Shown: positions 60,881-64,000 of the stretch, piece by piece | Numbering within the stretch: the stretch's first letter is position 1 | Layout of the letters: the number at the start of each line of letters is the position of its first letter | Origin: Latescibacteria bacterium UBA6620 | GTDB taxonomy: Bacteria > Latescibacterota > UBA2968 | Reading direction: 5' to 3' | Assembly (NCBI GenBank): GCA_002433075.1 | Contig: DJHM01000010.1 | Span: 25,200 to 89,199, forward strand | DNA length: 64,000 nucleotides | Program-made: the position numbers and the translations under genes | Notes under the pieces: generated by a model | Seen by the model: the letters and a program-made list of their open reading frames with translations, nothing else | The model's database searches: none | Told to the model about the DNA's origin: nothing

Positions 60881-60917
60881 GCGCGGCGTGAGAGTTTGTT
60901 CTTGAGCCGCGCTTTTT
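60881..60917 (+). terminator. Terminator after the aminotransferase
   Basis: 7-bp G+C stem GCGCGGC (60881-60887) with GCCGCGC (60906-60912) and five T. It lies about 115 bases after the DegT stop. The remaining 60764-61032 gap holds no gene I can support. Confidence 0.65.
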
Positions 60918-61032
60918 CTGTGTCTACCATCGTGGGTCAAATCCCGGATTTGTGCCACTATTGGCGAGTTCTCGACTCCGCTCGAACTGACGCCGCGCGT
61001 GCGGCAAGGTTCAGGCTGATTGGGAGGGTTCG

Positions 61033-61761
61033 ATGTTCGAAAATGCTGTTGGGTTGAAGAAGAAATATCGCGACAGGGAGCCAATTCTTGGCGTTTCTAC
61101 CGCGGTGACGGGCGACAAGGATCAGATTAAGCGGATCCTCGATGCGGATGACTACGACTATATCTCTGCGGATGCACAACACTCACCTTACAATGAAGAC
61201 CGCCTGGCCGAATTCTGCGATATCGCTGCGGAGATGGACGTTTTCGTTCAGTTTCGGATCAAGCACACGTTTCACAGTTACCTGATCGGGAACATCCTCG
61301 ATCTGGGGCCCTGTGGGATCGAGGTCCCTCAAGTGGAACTCGAGTCAACGGTAGATGAGTCTGTGAAGTACTTCTACTATCCGCAGGACGGCTATCGGAG
61401 CAACGGTGGTGGCCATCGGCGCCGGGTGCGCGACTTTCCCGACTTCCGCGAGTACGCCGCGTGGTGGAATTCCTTTGGTGTGCTCTGGATGCAGATCGAA
61501 TCGGTTGACGCGGTTCAGAACGCGCACAAGCTCTGCAAACCCGGTGTCGATGCCGTGTCGTTCGGCCCGACCGATCTTGGGTTCAGCCTCGATTCCCACC
61601 CAAACCACGCCCTCAAGACCGTCGACGATTGTGTGGCCTACGCCTGCAAGTCGCTCGAGGGAACGGGGAAAGCGGTCGTGCATCGGTCGTATGATCCGGA
61701 GCTGCGGAGTAAGTATCGGGATATGGGTGTTCAGGTGCTGCTGGAGAGGCCGAAGGTATAG
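61033..61761 (+). CDS. HpcH/HpaI-family aldolase
   Basis: 242 residues, class II pyruvate-type aldolase: DYDYISADAQHSPYNED (catalytic His and Asp region), FVQFRIKHT (Arg), GPCGIEVPQVE (metal Glu), the second metal/glycine region WMQIESVDAV and DAVSFGPTDLGFSL. Close to 2-keto-3-deoxy-sugar aldolases. A GGGAGGG site is 6 bases before the ATG. It may split keto-deoxy acids derived from uronates. The longer loop with GYRSNGGGHRRR suits this family. Confidence 0.88.
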   Translation: MFENAVGLKKKYRDREPILGVSTAVTGDKDQIKRILDADDYDYISADAQHSPYNEDRLAEFCDIAAEMDVFVQFRIKHTFHSYLIGNILDLGPCGIEVPQVELESTVDESVKYFYYPQDGYRSNGGGHRRRVRDFPDFREYAAWWNSFGVLWMQIESVDAVQNAHKLCKPGVDAVSFGPTDLGFSLDSHPNHALKTVDDCVAYACKSLEGTGKAVVHRSYDPELRSKYRDMGVQVLLERPKV

Positions 61762-61885
61762 GGAGGATGAGGGTGAGCGGGAGTGGTGGGAGCGGGGGAC
61801 AACAACGCTCACTCGACTCACGCCTGTTTAGAGCAGGGTGATCCTCCAGTGTGTTCCGTGTATTCCGTGGTCCGCGGGGGTGCTT

Positions 61886-63085
61886 GTGCCGAAGCCAATC
61901 GACGAAGTGAATGCGAAGCAGTTCTACGACGAGAAGTCGCCGACGTCGGGAATTCAGGAGGCGATCGATTCGTTGCCTCGTCGTGGGGGACGGGTACGCG
62001 TACCCTCTGGCAGGTGGCATCTGTCGCGGTCGATTTGGGTACCCTCCGGGGTCAGCTTGATCGGCGATGGGCCGTCGTCAGAGATCTACATCTCACCCCT
62101 CAAAGTGGCGCGGCTCACGAAAGACGTTCGCAAAGGCGGTCGCGTGATCGAGCTGAGGGGGCGGGTTCCATTTCGCGTTGGACAGGAGGTCGGGGTTCGG
62201 GACGATCAGCGTGGGGGATGGTGGGGGACGCACGGGATTGTCGAGGCCATCGACGGGAAACGAGTGAAGCTGAGTGTGCCGTTCAATCGGACGTTTTATG
62301 CCAGTGACCGGGCGACGGCACAAAGTCTGTTCCCGGCGATCACGGCGGAGGGGAGGAAGGATCTCGAGCTGCGAGATTTTTCGATCCACGGACCGAAAGG
62401 CTACAACGGGAAATGGTGGGACTTTACTTACAGCGCAATTCACCTTGTTCTATGCCAGCGAGCGCGGGTGATGAACGTGAACGTGTTCGAGTGGCCGAGT
62501 GACGGGGTCGGCGTCCAGCGTGGATCGGATGTCCAGGTGACCCAGTGCCAGTCGCACGATTGCGCCGGCCACGGCTTTCATCCGGGGACCGGGCTTGGAC
62601 GGAGCGTCTGGTCACACAACATCGGGAAGGGAAACGGGGGCGACGGCTTCTTCTTCTGTGCCCGCGTCCATCATTCGACCTGCAGCGACAGCGTCTTCTC
62701 GGAGAACGGCCTGTCTGGTATCGGGGGCGTGGCGAGAGGTGGGGACCATCACAACATCGTCGCCGACAACGTTTGCTCGTATAACAAGAAGTGGGGGATC
62801 GAGGCGACACGTGGCGACGAGCAGGTCATCACCGGCAATCTGATCCTCAGCAATTCGCGCGAGGAGGCTGGTGGATACCCGGGCATTCGCTTACACGATA
62901 TGGAGCGCAACATCGTGTCGAGCAACCGCCTGGCCGACGATCAAAGGCGCCCAACCCAGACACAGGGTATCATCGAAAGTGGGGAGAGTGACTACAACCT
63001 GATCAACGGGAATCTCTGTGTCGGAATGGAGGAGCCGGTTCGGTTGGTTGGGAAGCATAGTAGAGCAGAGGGGAATCTGGTGTAG
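61886..63085 (+). CDS. Right-handed beta-helix protein (pectate lyase/NosD-like)
   Basis: About 399 residues, GTG start. It opens like a pectate-lyase_3 domain (SGIQEAIDSLPRRGGRVRVPSG, WVPSGVSLIGDG), then parallel beta-helix coils with repeated N/G-rich turns: NVFEWPSDGVGVQRGSDVQV, NGLSGIGGVARGGDHHNIVADN, ITGNLILSNSREEAGGYPGI, NLINGNLC. No signal peptide is visible, so a cytoplasmic role or a missed upstream start (GTG at 61838 or 61880) is possible. Likely binds or cleaves a polysaccharide; the substrate is unknown. Confidence 0.75.
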   Translation: MPKPIDEVNAKQFYDEKSPTSGIQEAIDSLPRRGGRVRVPSGRWHLSRSIWVPSGVSLIGDGPSSEIYISPLKVARLTKDVRKGGRVIELRGRVPFRVGQEVGVRDDQRGGWWGTHGIVEAIDGKRVKLSVPFNRTFYASDRATAQSLFPAITAEGRKDLELRDFSIHGPKGYNGKWWDFTYSAIHLVLCQRARVMNVNVFEWPSDGVGVQRGSDVQVTQCQSHDCAGHGFHPGTGLGRSVWSHNIGKGNGGDGFFFCARVHHSTCSDSVFSENGLSGIGGVARGGDHHNIVADNVCSYNKKWGIEATRGDEQVITGNLILSNSREEAGGYPGIRLHDMERNIVSSNRLADDQRRPTQTQGIIESGESDYNLINGNLCVGMEEPVRLVGKHSRAEGNLV

Positions 63086-63216
63086 GGAGAGACTGAAGGC
63101 GGTGGGCAGTCGGCAGAGGGCTGCGGCTACTGCCTTCGCAAAGCTACCCCAACCCAGGTGGTTCGATCGAGGCAGGTGGGCGAAGCCCTGTTCTGAGGCG
63201 ACACAAAGGAGAGGTA

Positions 63217-63705
63217 ATGGCGGGCTGGCACGAGTTGGCAGTGGACGTCGGCGCACTGTTGAAGGAGAAAGGGCAGACAGTGGCGGTCGCGGAATCTTCG
63301 TCGGGAGGGTTGATCTCTGCGGCCTTGCTGGCCGTACCAGGCGCGTCGGCCTATTTCAAGGGCGGGGGCGCCTGCTACACGGGGAACTCCAAACAGACTC
63401 TGATGGGGATCTCTGACGATGATATGGCGAAGGAACGGGCGTCGACAGAAACACACGCGTTGATTCTTGCAAACTCTGTTCGCCAACGTCTGGGGTCGGA
63501 TTGGGGAATCGGGGAGACCGGGGCGGCGGGGCCGACCGGGAATCGATATGGTGACGAGCCTGGGCACTGCTGTATCGGCGTCGCGGGTCCGGGGGGGGAG
63601 ACGGCGGTCACGCTCGAGACGGGGAGCGAGGATCGGGCACGAAATATGGAAGCCTTTACGAAGGCCGCACTGGATCTGTTGATGGATCTGACGAAAAGTC
63701 AGTAA
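63217..63705 (+). CDS. pncC: Nicotinamide-nucleotide amidase (PncC/CinA C-terminal)
   Basis: 162 residues, a stand-alone CinA C-terminal domain. It has VAVAESSSGGLISAAL (catalytic Ser region), SAYFKGGGACYTGNSKQTLM and ETGAAGPTGNRYGDEPGHCCIG. The enzyme deamidates NMN to NaMN in NAD salvage. The fused CinA N-terminal pyrophosphatase domain is absent. A GGAGAGG site precedes the ATG; it stands alone between the beta-helix gene and a small minus-strand ORF. Confidence 0.88.
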   Translation: MAGWHELAVDVGALLKEKGQTVAVAESSSGGLISAALLAVPGASAYFKGGGACYTGNSKQTLMGISDDDMAKERASTETHALILANSVRQRLGSDWGIGETGAAGPTGNRYGDEPGHCCIGVAGPGGETAVTLETGSEDRARNMEAFTKAALDLLMDLTKSQ

Positions 63706-63786
63706 GTGTCTATTTATAAAATAGATATGTTTGTTCTGGGTAATAGTGGCCCCGAGGCCATTATTAAGAGTTCGGCCTTGTTGCGC

Positions 63787-63993
63787 TCACTCATCGCGAT
63801 AGTACTTCCACGATTCGCTCATTCCCCCACCTACATCCTCCGACCGCTCCTGGATCCATCGGTCCAGCTCGTCGGTTCTGATCAACGCGAGGCCGCCCAC
63901 TTCTCCCGGCTGGAAGCGCAGACGCTGGAATGTGTCCGTCCTGAGCGACGCCCTGTAGACGGTTGCATGTTCGACTTCGATGTAGTCGGCCAT
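63787..63993 (-). CDS. Small protein, function unknown
   Basis: 68 residues, ATG start near the right edge. It is soluble and hydrophilic, with a strand-like start (DYIEVEHATVYRASLRTDTFQRLRF), then a mixed GEVGGLALIRTDELDRWIQE and a charged end. I do not recognise a family; the pattern resembles short DNA- or protein-binding modules. The A+T-rich 63706-63786 gap between it and pncC contains a small inverted repeat (GGCCCCGAGGCC). Confidence 0.5.
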   Translation of the reverse strand: MADYIEVEHATVYRASLRTDTFQRLRFQPGEVGGLALIRTDELDRWIQERSEDVGGGMSESWKYYRDE

Positions 63994-64000
63994 ATCGTCA

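Noticed and set aside
1..64000. CRISPR array, prophage or complete insertion sequence
   Set aside because: I found no regularly spaced direct repeats, no integrase or transposase gene and no phage structural genes.

Overview
The window reads as chromosome of a Gram-negative (diderm) bacterium with fairly high G+C. It encodes BamA, an OmpH/Skp chaperone, TolC, MlaC, an RND/MMPL exporter and a TonB-dependent receptor paired with a DUF4249-type lipoprotein, the last pair being typical of the FCB superphylum. The right half is rich in PhyH/TauD dioxygenases, sulfatases, Gfo/Idh/MocA oxidoreductases and M55 aminopeptidases, a mix I associate with marine Latescibacterota/Poribacteria-like lineages. 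That placement is inference from gene content; no rRNA gene is present. The sequence looks like environmental-genome sequence: three genes carry frameshifts or stop codons that could be real decay or consensus errors.

Layout. 1-2.3 kb: end of bamA, ompH, fabZ. 2.3-4.9 kb (minus): ABC-F ATPase coupled to an odd response regulator. 5.0-7.5 kb: membrane glycosyltransferase with a TPR tail, and a hotdog thioesterase. 7.5-11.1 kb (minus): tRNA-Val, a coiled-coil/zinc-ribbon protein, RNase P RNA, a macrodomain protein, pyrF and a broken phyH. 11.2-13.7 kb: a D-2-hydroxyacid dehydrogenase, tRNA-Glu, a promoter/terminator-rich stretch that may make a small RNA, an orphan ORF and HU. 13.9-17.9 kb: LysR regulator, APH-type kinase, dual-specificity phosphatase, glycerate 2-kinase. 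17.9-21 kb: EamA transporter, DUF1648 membrane protein, and a divergent TPR-parvulin fusion.

21-31.5 kb is an envelope-lipid and export region: UPF0104-type membrane protein, TolC, a fused nucleotidyltransferase/CDP-alcohol phosphotransferase resembling archaeal IPCT-DIPPS, MlaC, an MMPL exporter, then a separate unit made of an unrecognised internally duplicated membrane protein, a GMC oxidoreductase and a Gfo/Idh oxidoreductase. 31.5-36 kb: MrfA-like helicase, polyprenyl synthase, small transaldolase, tRNA-Thr. 36.1-43.1 kb: catabolic cluster (SDR, two-subunit CoA-transferase, two M55 aminopeptidases, DapA-like lyase, broken hydroxyacid dehydrogenase, GNAT with an amber codon). 43.2-47.1 kb: an exact-consensus sigma-54 promoter ahead of a small lipoprotein, TonB receptor and DUF4249 lipoprotein. 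47.2-58.2 kb: a long co-directional catabolic run (CopD-like protein, PhyH, Gfo/Idh, PfkB kinase, M20 peptidase, alpha/beta hydrolase, TauD, two signal-less sulfatases, PLP desulfhydrase/deaminase). 58.2-59.4 kb is a gene-poor stretch, apparently A+T-richer, with a nested palindrome. 59.4-64 kb: DegT aminotransferase, HpaI-type aldolase, beta-helix protein, PncC/CinA-type amidase and a small ORF.

The strongest leads for something undescribed are the 21-31.5 kb inositol-phosphate-like lipid/export region with its duplicated membrane protein, the sigma-54-controlled uptake unit, the receiver-plus-DHp protein, and the promoter/terminator array at 12.5 kb. I see no CRISPR array, prophage, complete insertion sequence or replication origin.
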